Source: Alligator mississippiensis (taxonomy: Eukaryota > Chordata > Crocodylia > Alligatoridae). Taken from it: DNA of 64,000 nucleotides. Made by a program: the position numbers and the translations under genes. The first letter of the stretch is position 1. Every line of letters starts with the position of its first letter. The stretch covers positions 175,096,933 to 175,160,932 of the forward strand of contig NC_081824.1 in the NCBI RefSeq assembly GCF_030867095.1. The letters are read 5' to 3'. Shown piece by piece: positions 1 through 13,700 of this stretch. The notes under the pieces are model-generated. The model was not told the origin of the DNA and did no database searches. It saw only the letters and a program-made list of their open reading frames with translations.

Positions 1-145
1 GATACAGTGGTGACTTTATAGCATCAGAACCCCTAAATTGTCAGAAACTGGACTCTGGGCTGTTTTATGAGAGAAGTATACCAAAAGGGAGAGTAACTGA
101 AGAGAAAGGTTAGGTGAGTGCACAGTTCTTAAAGGGGTGTACCTG

Positions 146-475
146 GTAGCCGTGTTGGTCTGAGACAAAAAAGCCTACCATCTGACACCTCCAGGGAAGG
201 AATTCTACCTGATCAACTCATCAAAGAGCTACTCAGCATAGCTCACAAAGACACTCACGGACCCAGAGGGACAGACTTCCATCCTCATCTCTCTCTGTGC
301 AAAAATGAAGTTTATTTCCTACCTACGGGGACTTTTTACCATCTTGTACCATCTACACTTTTCCCAGAGCCTGATGAAGGGACTTTGATCCCAAAAGTTT
401 GCAGAAAAGGACAATTTTCTTGCCATTTTCCAGCTGGTCTAATAAAAGGTAACACTGTGGAACCAGCAGTCCTTA
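146..475 (+). mobile_element. Penelope-like element tail / short derived repeat
   Basis: The fragment begins with TAGCCGTGTTGGTCTGAGAC, a string I associate with abundant reptile repeats. It ends with CTGATGAAGGGACTTTGATC, a short spacer and a CTGGTCTAATAAAAGGTAAC tail. That tail resembles the tails at 17177-17341, 36480-36590 and 43526-43700, the second of which belongs to an element with Penelope-type domains. No target-site duplication is visible. It may be a stand-alone short derivative rather than a truncated full element. Confidence 0.6.
371..397 (+). ncRNA. Hammerhead-ribozyme-like core in a PLE tail (probably inactive)
   Basis: CTGATGA (371-377) matches the conserved hammerhead core. 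It is followed by a short stem II (GGGA 379-382 with TCCC 389-392) and then AAAAG where GAAA is expected. PLEs are known to carry hammerhead motifs in their terminal repeats. The missing G suggests loss of activity, plausibly by CpG decay. Stems I and III were not folded. Confidence 0.4.
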
Positions 476-3400
476 AAGGGCATCTTCAGTCTCCCAGCAC
501 TGGGGTGTCAAATTCTCAAGTGACTGACAGACTTCTCACCTTCTTGCACCAGACACCCATCACTTCCTTCAGCAATGTGGAGTGAAACCTTGTGACCTAA
601 CAAGAATCCCCTCACCTGTGCACAGTGCAGGCACCCAAGCGAGAAAGGGCCCATTGTCTGTATCTGTGGGGCTGGCATGTAGTTTATTTTAAAGGAACTA
701 ATCATTTTTGGGTGACAAGCTGGGGAGAACCTGTACTGAAGGGAAACAAAAGTGTCAGTGAGCCCTGGGTTATGTTTTCAGGGAAAATTAAGGAGTCCAG
801 GAATTTGGAGGGAATTTTCAGTGTCTGCTTAAAAAAAACCAGATCCATTAAAACCGTTCAGAGCTCCTAAGTGCTGCTCACTCATGGAACTATGTGATCT
901 TATGGCAACCTCCATCCTCTCTCCTACTCCAAACTCCTAATGTTTATTAACTCAACTTTTTGCATCTTCTTGTTTTGCACAGCATTTTGCTCAGTTGAGC
1001 TGGGTTGGGACTTTTTGGCTTTACTTCAATACAAATGAATACAATCATGATTTCTCCCCAAAACTTCAACAAAGAACTCTTCTAGCAAAGTCTGTGAAAG
1101 CTGCATGAATGGCCCAAACCTTTGCTGATCCTTTCTCATTTTATGCCTTTTCTTTCAGTTGTACCTTAAATTAGGCAGAAGAGCTACTACGCAATTCACA
1201 GAGAAGCCCTGGCTTGACCCAAAGCAAAAAGTATCCAATGACGTGCACAAAAACTTACCTTATAGAAAATTGTAACGAGATAAGGAACCTTCCACTACTT
1301 GGTCACCAGTTCAAGCCTAGCTCATTATCATTGGATAGTTGTTCAGTGGCTGACCTTAAAGGAATTTACTGGCTCTTAGTTCAGGCCTCAGTGGATAAGT
1401 GTCCACACTGCACTCAACCCCATTCATTATAAAGCAGTTGGTAATATTATGTCTAGTCATAGACTGGCATGCATCTTGGGTTGTCTTGAGGACCTTCTAT
1501 GTCAAATTATATCTATGTATTTTTAAGCAGCACCAGGTAATTTTGTTCTAATTTATTTTTGCCCCAAGAGGGGTAATTATAGATTTTGTTATTTCTGCAT
1601 ATTATTTTAAAAAATAAAACCAAAAAAAAAATCCCACTACCATAACTGTTACTAATTGGGTCCCTTGTTGCAAGTCTCAGCATAACAGCAAAGGATTGCA
1701 TGGAAACTGAAATCTTTCCTCATTCTTAAATTTGATCTCTCTAGGTCAGGGTTAAATTCCCGTGAAAAATAAAAGACATATTTGGCAAACAAAGAAGGCA
1801 GCTCTTGTGAGATTTCCAAACATAGTATGTAGACTCAAGAGACTTGGCTCCTGTTTGAAAAAGCAGCTGAGCTTCTGGGTGATGAGCCAAACCTTTTGTA
1901 ATCCCATTACTGTGATTACACAAAGAAAAATCTTCCACTAACATCACCATGGCATCTGTACTGCAAGCTTTCTACTTGTGGTGTAGTCAACAGACCCTAC
2001 CACAGCTGTTGAGCCCAGGACAGGCTTTGGAAAACCCAGTGGGATGAGAGGAGCCTGCATAGCTTAGAAGATAGAAACTAAGAACTGCAGGGCCTGGCGG
2101 TGTCCAAAAAGCCACAGTAAAGACTCCCATTAGATTACTTACAAGTGAATATACTCTTGTCAGCTGTGAGGGACACATCATTATCAACATGCTATCAGTC
2201 CTGTAGATTTGTTACAAACCCAGTCTAAACAATAGTCAGGGGAGAAAGATACATTTAGGGTTTCCTTCTTTCATCAATTACTCCTAAATCACTAATGCCT
2301 ATTCCCTTTAGCTCTTGACATCTGTCTTTGAGAGCATTGCTATAAACCAACAATAAGCCTTGCTTCAAAGCTTTAACGTCAAGCACTTTTCAAATAATCT
2401 AAAATAATCTTCAAAATATGCCACTGGGTAGAAAAACAGTACCTCGAATTTTGCCTCAGCCTCCCCATCTGCAAAGACATTAAGTGATTTGCCCTTGCCC
2501 TCAATAATGTACATGGTCAGAATCTGGACTAGAATGGAATTGCTCCTGACACCTTGCTCTGTACTACTGGATGCTGTTTCCTCCACTAATGGCCTCATTC
2601 TTATTTTCAGGATGCTCTGAATCCCAGTTCCAGCCTGTTCCTCTTCCCTCCTCTGGTATTCTAGACTCAACATTGCCCAGCTTCACAGTGGGACTTCTTA
2701 CAGCAATGAGGTTTCCAAAGGCCCCTGTGAAGTGAACAGGGATTTGCAGGAAGGAACAGAGCACTTGTATTCTTAATTAGAAAACATCAATCCGATATCA
2801 GAGAGGCACAACGCGTTTAATATACAGCTAGCATGCTAACCTCTTGGTCTCAAGTGGTAGACACTAATACCAAGCTTTTCAGATGAATCACTTGCATCTC
2901 CACATGGGCCAACAGAGGCCCGCTTACTCCCTCCCCCACAAAAATAAAAGCCCTTCACATTTCAGAGGCACTGCAGACAACAATAAGAGCTTCCAACCAA
3001 ACGTCAGTGGGATTTGCATTTTCTAAAACCCAGCAGAGTGTGTTATTCTTTACATAACTAATAGACTCAGAGGCCTAGTCTCCCCTCAGTACACACGTAA
3101 CTTGGATTAAGGTTAATTGTAGAACAGACCTCATAGCTTTTAACTGGATTTCTAAGTGAAACATTTATTACTGTGGGGAACAGCAGGAGTTTCGTAGGTT
3201 GTAAATAAGACTCACAACACGCCTTCTTTTGAGACGGACGAAGGGGAGTGTTGCCATTTTCCAGGGAACCTGGAGGTGGTAAATGGTGCCAAGTCAGTAT
3301 GTAGAGAGTGTGAAACTTAGGTGTAGGTACAAAACAGATAACAACACAGGCCACTACACTGGGGAGACTGCCCACGTTGCCTACCAATGCTGACCTGGAG

Positions 3401-4549
3401 GATGGCTTCTATGAGCAAGAAGGGTTCAGCCTCCAAGGCCAAATCAATCCTAGTGGTTTTGGGATGTGGTCATTGATCCACTAGAATAAGAGACTCAACA
3501 GGCCACATCACATAAGTGAATGAAGAGTCATCAGAAAGGTAAGGTTCATCAGCAGTGCAGGCCAGGTTCAACTCTACATGCAAGGTCCATGTCTCATCAT
3601 TCATTCCTTCACAAATTTAGCTACTATCTTTATCTGGTTCATGAAACTGTTCCTGTGCCAAAGACTACCTGACAGACCTGATTCACATAGTTCAGTGCAG
3701 AACCTCAATGAAAACTAACAAACTAGAGGCAGCACCACTAGTGTGTTGTCAAAGGAAACTCAACAACCCTGAACTTATCCAGCAACAGGTGTCCCCTTTC
3801 GAGTTACTCCTGGACCAGCTCCAAGCACCTCATGGCAACTGAAAAATTTCTGTGCTGTTTGTTCATGGAAAAGGAAGTGGAAGTGTACTCCTCGCACAAC
3901 TTCTCATAAGGAAAATCAACTGGATTTTCTAACCACTTATTCACTGGGAATAAGAATAAAGAGCAGCTTCTTCTGCTTCACAGGAAAATAACTTTCACTT
4001 CAACCCACATATTGGGATGGTGGAAGAAAGCTACCTTTGTCCAAACAAGGTACTACAGTATTTCATGCTGGTAGTAAGCACTTTAGCAACATCATTGCAG
4101 TCACAGTACTCAGTCTGTTACTGGAGAGTATCACACAATGTCATGGCTTGCACAGATGTCATGCCAATGCTTTTTGGTACCTATGTACAATATTTTCTTT
4201 TATAGAACCAGAACAAAGGCTGCTATCATTAAAGTAACATTATGGTATGATGGTGAGGTATTTCACTATTTCTAGAGAATATTCCTATATTTTTTGTACA
4301 GGGCCAATCTTTAGCACTCCACTACCTACTACAGTTCCTCCTTGTTTTGCATCCAGTGTTGTTTGTCCAAGATTTTACATGAACCTCCCTAATGCTCTGT
4401 ATTATAATACGGCTCTTTATTATAAAACAGAACTTTACTCTCTCACTGTACCTCCCCCGCAAATCTCCTCATCAACTGTGGTTTTGTTAAAGTAACTGAA
4501 ATGAGGTTATTTGAGAAAGCTAAAGGACTGACGATAGACAGCCTCCTAC

Positions 4550-4787
4550 CTGAAGTCTGTGGGGATGCTTCCACTTCCAGGTTAGCAGAAAAACGCTCGC
4601 TCTGAGCTCCAAGAACTCCCACTGGCAAAGACTGGTCACCGGATGCCAGATCTCCCTCTAGCTCCTCGCTTATGGGGAAAGTGATATCACTGACTGGCTC
4701 CTCCTTAATCTTCACAGGTTTTGTGTCTTCTGCTGCCTTTTCAGGGTTGACAATCTTCTCATACTCTTCCGAGAGCTGCTTGCTAAC
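4550..4787 (-). CDS. SUPT7L: SUPT7L third coding exon
   Basis: The acceptor CCTGGTAG precedes GTT AGC AAG, reading VSKQLSEEYEKIVNPEK. The exon codes residues 247-325 and ends ASPQTS plus one base at the donor TCAG|GTAGGA. The KIKEEPVSDITF block (about residues 272-283) and the ASGDQSLPVGVLG segment match the acidic C-terminal half of vertebrate SUPT7L. The next family exon should start in phase 1; no open segment resembling it was found from 4549 to 1. Confidence 0.93.
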
Positions 4788-7700
4788 CTACCAGGAATTG
4801 TAGGAAAGATAAAGAAAGGGTGGTTTTCAGATATAGCAGTGAAGGCAGCCATGATCCAATGTCCCCAGTCTCCAACAGACTATTCATCACTGTTCAAAGG
4901 AACAGGCTCTACAGTAAACATCAATGATACACCATGATAATATTACAGCCTTCTAGAACTCCTTTCCCCTCTTATCAAAGGGTTTTAACAGGCGAATGAG
5001 TGAAGCCTCTCAAAACTGTAACCTGGTTGCTAAACATCAAGCCCTCTTATTTCACACATGGAGCCCAGAGGTCAAATTCACTCTAGTCAAAGTGCACAGC
5101 ACCAAATAAGAGCCCAGGTGTGTCCTGCATCCCACTTCTTGGGTTAAAAAAAAAACAAACCCCAAACACAGACAACTCCTGGGCTGTTTGTCAGCATTTT
5201 CAACCACAGTTTACACAACCTGGCTATCTTCCACTTGATAGCAAAAAAGTGCAATGAGGTTTTTTTTCTGCAGCATAGTGAATGAATATGGCGATGAAAT
5301 TCAGCAGCAAAATTTCACGCCCTAGACACTTAGGTCCTTTTCAATCATAGACAATCAATAAAGCATGTTTCACAGTCTTCACAGTCTCTTGCTCCTAACA
5401 CAGATGCTTGCCTGTATCACGTAGTTTTATATCATTCAGCAAATCTTGCTCAGGAGAGTCCACTTGCTGGAATAACAGTGGCTGTTACAAGGCTGCACTG
5501 AGGTGTGCCGAGAGAGCTATTTTTAAACAAAATCTATTTTCTGGTCTAGACATATGCCAGAAAAGCAGAGGAAACTGTAGGCCAGGCATGCAGGGCCCTG
5601 AGCCCAAACAGAGGAACAACATGGAAGGGGGATGAAGGTTACTGCAAGATGGGAATGAGCTGTACTGGCACAGCTAGGCAGCAAACATAGAACTCAAACA
5701 GTAGGGGATGTGGTAGGAACAGCAAAAAAAATCTATTTTAATTAATACAATCAGGATACCAGACAAGGTGGTTTTTTGCATTCATGCTCATGATTTTCAT
5801 GCTACACATAAGTGCAGATGGCTCTGATCTACACAAACTGTTTAGGCCACAGGGTGCCAGGCAGAGAGACAGAAGGAGTGCTGCTGCAAGATCAGTGAGT
5901 GGGCAAATACCATAATAATGAGTAAAGTATAAATCCCTAGAAAGATTAGTTGAGGTAGATTTTGCCTCAGGTCACGGACTAGCTACTTTACAAAGGGTAC
6001 AAGTCTCTCTCTTCTTGCTAAATGTAGACAGAATTCCCAGATCCTCTGCACTCCTGGCACCTGCATGAGCCCACAAAACAGACAATGTGTCTCTGATGCT
6101 AAAACAATATGCTGGTGTTTAAGTATAGAAAATGTGGTTGAAGGAAATCCTATTCCCTGCAGTTATCGCATATACATGAACAGCAACTTCCATTCCAAAG
6201 AGCTTTAACAAATAAGAAACTGTTTCTCTCACTAGTGAAATGCAGCCACCTCTAAAGTGGAAAGCAGCAGCTGTTTAATAGCTCATAGCAACGCTACTCT
6301 GTGGTGTATTCCCAAAAGACTGAGTTTCCTGCACAGCTTTAACAAACCACAACCAGCCCACAAGCCGCACATTAAAATGAGTATTTGCTTGCTCACTAGT
6401 TTATTTAGAATACAGCTGAATATCACAATGCCCTGCAGAAACAGAAATTGTGTTGATTAATCTCCCCTGACTTTTTCCTTCTGCCCAGTGATTTTGCTTT
6501 CCTTACACAGGGACTGTTCCACCTTGTGTGTCAAGCTGAACACAGATTAACTTGAGTTACTTTGATTAATACCAGGTGCTTTAGTACTATGCACATGCAC
6601 ACGTGCGTTCCCCTCCCCACCAACACACACAAGGTAACTGCCACTCGCTTCAGATAAAACACCTCACAAATAAGACAACCCATTGCTGCTATGGAATTGT
6701 TTCCATAAATGGATAAAAGACCAGGTAAATCAGGGACCTGGTATTTGATGGGATTTAACCACAAGTTCTCTAGATGAATGGAGTCTCTCATCTCATCATT
6801 TCCTTTTCAAACAACAGATTCTTTCAGTACTGATCACACACTGTGAGCTGCTGGGGAAAAAAACAGATGATGAAAATGTAAAAGATTCCCAGTGCCTTTC
6901 TTCCTTCAGCTCCTGGCTCAAACTGGCCCCAATCTGCTGGACAAAGATGCAGCACACTCCATGGCCATCAACATCCCTTCTAAGTTGGCAAGGGGGCAGA
7001 CAGTTCAAGAGCAAGGGACTTCCTCTCCAAAAAGTTAAGTACGTCCCCACCCTAGGCCTTTACTTTTCCACAAAGAAAACCTGTCACAGGCTCCCTGGCC
7101 TCCTGAAGCTAGATGATCTAGCTGGATCATAACTTCCTGAGCCAGACAGTTCTCCATAGCAATGGGAGCTACCCTTTTGGAACACGTGCCACAAGCAAGC
7201 CCTGCACCCTCCCCAAGTGCCACTCTGATCCCTTCAGTAATACCAACTGTCATGAAAACACTGCAAGAGTCATGATTTCTAAGTCAAAATAACTCCAGCT
7301 CACAGTCTCCAGATTTTCCCAGCTGGTAAGTCTATGAAGGGGAAGGGGTGGTGGGGGAAGGGAAGGGACAGGGGGGACAGGGGGCAGATTGAGGCCCCCA
7401 CAGTGAGGGAGGGAATGGGGCAGGAGCAGGGGCTGGGGTTAATGGGGCCCCAGGTCCAGGGCAGGTTGTTCAGAGGTGCAGGGGAGGGGCGCAACTCCCC
7501 ACAGCAGCGCACACCCAAGGGAGGCATGGGGGGCACGTGCCTATCACGGGGCAGAGGTGGGCTGCCCTGTGTGTGCTCGGGGCTCTGTGCCCTGCTGCCT
7601 TTGCCCCAGCTCAGCCACACAACACCAGTATGCTTCCTGCTGCCAGGTGGGCAGCAATGGTATTGCATGGCTGGGCTCCTGGGGCAAAGGCAGCAGGGCA

Positions 7701-10700
7701 CAAAGCCCAAAGCGGGAAGCCCGCCACTGTTCCATGGAAGGGCACATGCCCCCCCAGGAGTGTGCCCCCCCCGCCTCTAGACGACCCACCCCAGCCACAG
7801 GGCCCAATTCACCCCAGCCCCTGCTCCTGCCACACTCCCTCCCTCAACATGGGAGTCTCAAACTTCCCCCCTACCCCTTCCTCTCCACTTACGAGCTGGG
7901 TGCTATCTGTGTCTCTGTGTCTGCTCCTCACTCCCAAGCCACAGTCCTTGCCAGCCCTGCTGCTGCCTCTCACTCCTGACCCACAGTACCCCGCCTCCTG
8001 CCAGGGTGTGTGGGGACCCTCCCTCCCTGGGCTCCAAACCCCCACACACACCCATAGCCCCTCATACGTTCACAAATAATCCCCACCCTACTCCCCCACA
8101 AACACACACTTCAAAAATAGAATCTCATGATTTACATGCCAATCTCTTGATTTTTAAATAGTTCATCTCATGATTTTCGGCATGGTGGGGTTAGCAATAT
8201 TGTCCCTTTCCTCTGCCCAAACTGCTGCTCTGTTTTTGACTCCCTCTGTGGTCCCTGCCCAACCTCCTCTAATTTCTGCTGCCTACCGTGTGCTCCTGTC
8301 TGATCCCCTGCTCTGCTTTCTGTCATATCTGCCCTGCTGCTGTGTTGCCTGTCCCCTCCTTGATCTGCAGCATGCCACACATACAGAGGCTGCCCATGCC
8401 ACTTGTGCTGCAAATTGGCCACCCCTGCTCTATAACAACAAGCAACTGCCCTACAAGCATATTTCTTAAGGCAGTGGATCCCCTATTTCTCTCCTCACCT
8501 GCAGCATGTAGCTGTGGTAATCTTTAATACGGTGCTGCCAGAACTTTTGCAGAGAGAGCACGCTGCCAATGCCCACTTCATGAAACACCTGTTCCATGAC
8601 ATCCGGGAAAGGGGTGTGACCAAGCCGAGCCTCGCGATCTACAGCAAAGCGCAACAGCTTGGTGAACTTCAAACAATATTCATGAGCAATGTCTGTCAGG
8701 GTCTCCAGGACACTCTCATTGGCGCATTCAAACCCTGTATGTGCAAGAATGGTGGCCATTGACTGGTAGAGAAGTTGCCGGCAGGAGGTCCAACTCAGCT
8801 CAGTTACAGGTTCCCCTTTCCCTCTAAGGACAGAGAAGATAAACATAAGTTAGGTCTTCACACACCTCAGAAAACTGGAGAAGAGAAAGAATCAATTATT
8901 ATACATACAATCTCTCATTATTAATCAAAGGTGACCTGAAAAAAGAAGCTATTGATTTAAGGCCCTTCATGACTTTTCTGTTATAAACAAAAGAGACCTA
9001 AAAGGTTTTTAACAGCTTATTTTTCTTCCCTTAGAAATCAGGAATGCCACATCTTCTCTTCCTTTTTTATGCTGAAAGATTCCTTGGATGATTTAGAAAT
9101 GTGGCCTGCAGGGCTCTCTCAGGCTTTAATTGAATCCCTTCATACCAAGAGCTTTCTCCCAGAGGTTTGAATTAAAACAGATGCTTGACACATACCAAAA
9201 GGAGTTTTAAATAACCTGAATGCAAAGCACTTATCCTCTCAATGAATCACATTTCACTTCCTTGTTATCACTGATGTCACAGACCTGCTAGCTATGCAGT
9301 CCTGCACAGAGGCTTCCAGAACAGACAAGACATGAATCGGTAATGTTAAAAAAAAAAAAAAAAAAAAGGAACGTATACACACTTTAAGGCAAAAGCAGCA
9401 AAAAGGTGCATGTCCATTTTCCCCTCTTTTGCACGTCACATTTATGTACTGCCTCTGGTGCAATAGAAAAGCGAAGGGAAACAATCCAATTTGCAGTATA
9501 AGTTGCCAACAAAGAAGCATGATAGGAGAAATAGTCTGTCTTAAAGCAGGGGTTCTCAGCCCAGGTGTAGTGAACATTCTGCCCTTGCTGAGGGGGGAGC
9601 AAAAGATTCCTGGCTACACTCTAGATAGATAGCAAGTGATGGGCCTAGCAGTCCCAGGATGAAATGGATTTACAAGCTTTGTCTTACAACATTTAATACA
9701 TTATTTGTTAATGTGCAAGTCACAGAAGTTTTCACAGAGGCAGGTTAGCATTGGAGAATTTCACAAAGTCTAGGAAATATCTGAGGAGGAATATAAAATA
9801 CAGGAAAGTAAGAGCCTCATCTAAGAGAATTTAAAATTCAAGATTAAAATGCAGTTTATGACCTGTCTTCCATTTCCTTCCCCTTACACAACCTGACTGC
9901 CAATTTCCCCACCTCCTATTTAAATACTCTTATCACCCTATCTTTCCAAAAATTAGCCCTGTTGCAATGTTACAAATATTTGCTAACCACTTAGGGTCTT
10001 AAAGTAAAACATGCACTGGTGTCTGTACCACACAACATATCTTCACAAACCAGTATCTTTCAGTTTCAGATAAACAAAATGGGACATGGAGCCCTACCAC
10101 ACTAATCTATAGGATGACTTATATACAAAACCTCTTCACCACAGCAACAAAGGACAAGTGTTTCAAAGGAAGAGATGGGGGAAGCACCTATTGCTGCTTT
10201 CAGTATCAACATCCTTCTGTGGCCACCTCAAGGGCTTTATTTTCCAGAGCAATCAATTCAGCACCTTTCAGTAGTGTGAAAACCATTTAAATAGAAAAAA
10301 AATAAAGAAAAAAATCATAGCACAGTAAAAACCTCAGACCAGGGCATTACCCAGAGAATTAAAAATAGGCATGTGGATCTCAGATCATGAACTCCTCCCA
10401 GTAATTAAATCTTTAGGAAACAATTCAATAACTATCAAGATGTAACTCATGTTGTCAAGTTTGGAATGGAGACAGCAGGCATTCTGATAAATTAACTGAA
10501 AGATCAGCAGTTTCCTGTAGCCCAAGGGTCATCCATGCTGTTCCATACTCTTTTACTGAAGCAGTCTTCAATGGCTCCCTGAGAGCCTCCCCTATCTTTG
10601 GTACTATAGAACTAGCTCTCTATTTTCCCCAGTAAGTGAAGAAAAACACACACACAAAAAATGATTCTTTCCTTACAACATGTATAGAAGGGCACAGGTA

Positions 10701-13700
10701 GGTGCCCCCTAAAAATATGATCCCAAAACACCCTAGAAGTCATCACTGGTGTAAGAATTTACTTTACTTATGCCAGACCATTCACCCAAACCACTCAGCG
10801 TGCTTGAACTAATAGACTAGGCAAAGAAATCTCTATGCCCACCCAGAACATGCAGCAATCTCTAGGGTGAAGCACTGCTATTGTTTAAAAATAAAGAGCA
10901 GCACTCAGAAACACAGCAAAAGATGATCCCTATTCAAAACTTCTAAAAAGAATCTTAATACCCAATAATAATGTGCATATCTACCCTGCCTTCTGTCATA
11001 ATACCCAAACCCAAACATAGCCAGAACCCCAGGTGAAAAGACCACAATCATTTTGAAATCTTATCAGTTATCAAGAAAGAGAAAGGGAGATGCACTTTCA
11101 ACTGTTAGACCTACATCTGTTCCCTTTCTAACTCCTGCGTTCTGTTTCCTTTTAAGTTAAAGTGTTTTTCTTTCTCCTTTGTGAAAGACCCCCACAAACA
11201 GGGAAATCAACAAATGTATCATATGGGGGGCAATAGTGACTTCACTAAAAATCAAATGCTGCCAACTACAAATGGACTGAGGAAAAAATTTTGCTCTTCA
11301 TCTTCTCCAAGATATCTCGGGTAATCTGGTTTCAGACCAAAGAACATAATTAATAAGAAACGTGATTTTATACTTCAACCAAGATTTGATGTCCTCAAGT
11401 CACAGCCCTTGTAAACAGCTTACAACTATATCAGAGGATATCAAGGGAACTGTTCACCAGGGCACACTTGGGGAAAACCAGGAGTAATGGCCACAAACTC
11501 CTGTAAGACCATTTCAGGCTCAACAGTCAGAAAAACATCTTCACAGTTAGGGTGTCCAGACTGTGGAATAAACTTCCTCCAGAGGTGGCGCAATCACCTA
11601 CCCTGGAAATCTTCAAGGAGACTGGGTGATCACCTCGCTGGGGTCACCCAACCCTGGCTGTCTTTCCTGCCTGGTGCAGGGAGACTGGACCCAATGATCT
11701 TGCAAGGTCCCTTCCAGCCCCTTACAATCTTAAAATCTATAAAAATCACTAGCTCTACTGACTGAGAGCAGGATATGCATTTCCTTTAGTAGCTATGTCT
11801 CCCATCCAGATACAAACCTAATCTGAGCTTGCTTTCTGTATGTGTCACATGAATGTGGTGAATAAACACGCCTGCACCCCTAAATTTAGTTGCCAGTGGT
11901 GACCAAGTCCTAGACGTGCAATCAGGTTCAGCAGCTGTGTGTATAGATTTGGAGGTAAGGAATAAGATTCTCTCTGAGAAAATGGGTGTAAGGCACTGTC
12001 ATGGTTGCCACAAATATTCTGGGGCACTGCCCTATTTGTCACTAATAATCCTGTTCTTGAATTACCTAGCTACATAAAGGCCTATATACACTTCTGCTTT
12101 TTTGTGGATCGCTGTTACAGAAGGGATAACTATTTACTCAATCCAACAAGTTAGAAACTAAAATGCTAGCTTTTCCCAGGCCCCAGAGGGCCTGTAGTGT
12201 ACAAAACATTGTATCAGAGCACAGTGACAAACCTGCCAACTCAGCCCAATCAAATGGAGCCTTCAGGGTTAAGGAGGTTGCAGGCATCGTGAAATGGCAC
12301 ATTTTCTGTGTCATCAGTTAGCATGACACCATGCCATCCATCAAATGCCCCTACCTGAAACAGTCAGAAGCATGCATGTACAAGTTCCTTTCTTGCAGTC
12401 TTTTCACTTAAAGGAAAGGAAACTGTGTGGCCCATTCCCTATTAAATTAGCATGTGAAGGTCAAGGTGTTTGAACCAACTGAATGTGTGGAGTAACAACA
12501 GTGGCTCATTCAAGTAAAATAGCACATTGAAATCATAGATTTTCCCACAAGTGTGTTGTGAGCTCAGAGCAGATGTAGAGAAAAGATATTGCTTTCTCAT
12601 GAGCACTTCAATTTTAGGAAACATTACACTGTCAAGCTGAATTTCTACCAAATGAGGTGCAAAAATTCCATCACTTGACAGCCATTCCCCCTCCTCATGT
12701 GATTACATCTGGACCTCCAGATCGGTAGCCATCTGGGGGACAGTGATCACCTAATAACAGAATTCACCATAAGACGTCGAGTGGGTAAGGTAACTAGTAG
12801 GGTGAAAGTGCTAGACTTTAGGAAAGCTGATCTCAATAAACTCAGGCGATTAGTCAAGGACGCACTGCAGAGTAGGAGTTTTGAAGTGATGGGAGCCCAA
12901 GAAGGGTGGCTGTGCCTTAAGGAAACGATCCTTCAGGTACAAAGCAAGACGATCCCCGAGTGAGGCAAAAGAGGGAAAGGGGCCAGGAGGCTTCCCTGGC
13001 TGACCACAGAAATCCAGGGCAGCCTAAGGGCCAAAAGGGGAGCACATAAAAAGTGAAAACAGGGAGAGATCACCAAAGACGAATATACCTCCTCTGCTCG
13101 TGCTTGTAGGGAGGCAGTTAGACGGGCCAAAGCTACCATGGAGCTCAGGATGGCAACCCAAGTAAAAGACAACAAGAAATTGTTTTTTAGATATGTAGGG
13201 AGTAAAAGGAAGACCCAGGGAGGAATAGGACCCCTGCTAAATGGGCAGAAACAATTGGTGACAGACAGAGGGGACAAGGCTGAACTCCTCAACGAGTTCT
13301 TTGCCTCAGTGTTCCTAAGTGAGGGGCATGACAAGTCTCTCACTGGGGTTGTAGAGAGGCAGCAGCAAGGCGCCAGACTTCCATGCGTAGACCCTGAGAT
13401 GGTGCAGAGTCACTTGGAAGAACTGGATGCCTTTAAGTTGGCAGGCCCGGATCAGCTCCATCGGAGGGTGCTGAAGGCACTGGCCGACGTCATTACAGAA
13501 CCACTGGCAGGAATATTTGAAAGCTCGTGGCGCACGGGCCAAGTCCCAGAGGACTGGAAAAGGGCCAACGTGGTCCCCATTTTCAAAAAGGGGAGGAAGG
13601 AGGACCCGGGCAACTATAGGCCAGTCAGTCTCACCTCCATCCTTGGCAAAGTCTTTGAAAAAATTATCAAGGCTCACATTTGTGAGAGCCCGGCAGGACA

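Larger units (their letters stand above)
1..4549 (-). other. SUPT7L: SUPT7L intron (downstream part), no recognised exon
   Basis: Apart from the PLE-tail fragment near the left edge I see only AT-rich unassigned sequence. The expected SUPT7L terminal exon was looked for on the minus strand and not found. A plus-strand open stretch around 3700-3840 looks weakly protein-like but has stops on both sides and no family I recognise. Confidence 0.6.

Noticed and set aside
3700..3840. Plus-strand stretch reading ...NNPELIQQQVSPFELLLDQ... then stop, considered as an exon or transposase relic
   Set aside because: Protein-like by eye, but bounded by stops at both ends with no recognised family. Too weak to annotate.
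7300..8079. Several 136-180 codon open frames on both strands
   Set aside because: They lie in a GC-rich inverted repeat, give Pro/Gly/His-rich low-complexity peptides and have no recognisable domain.
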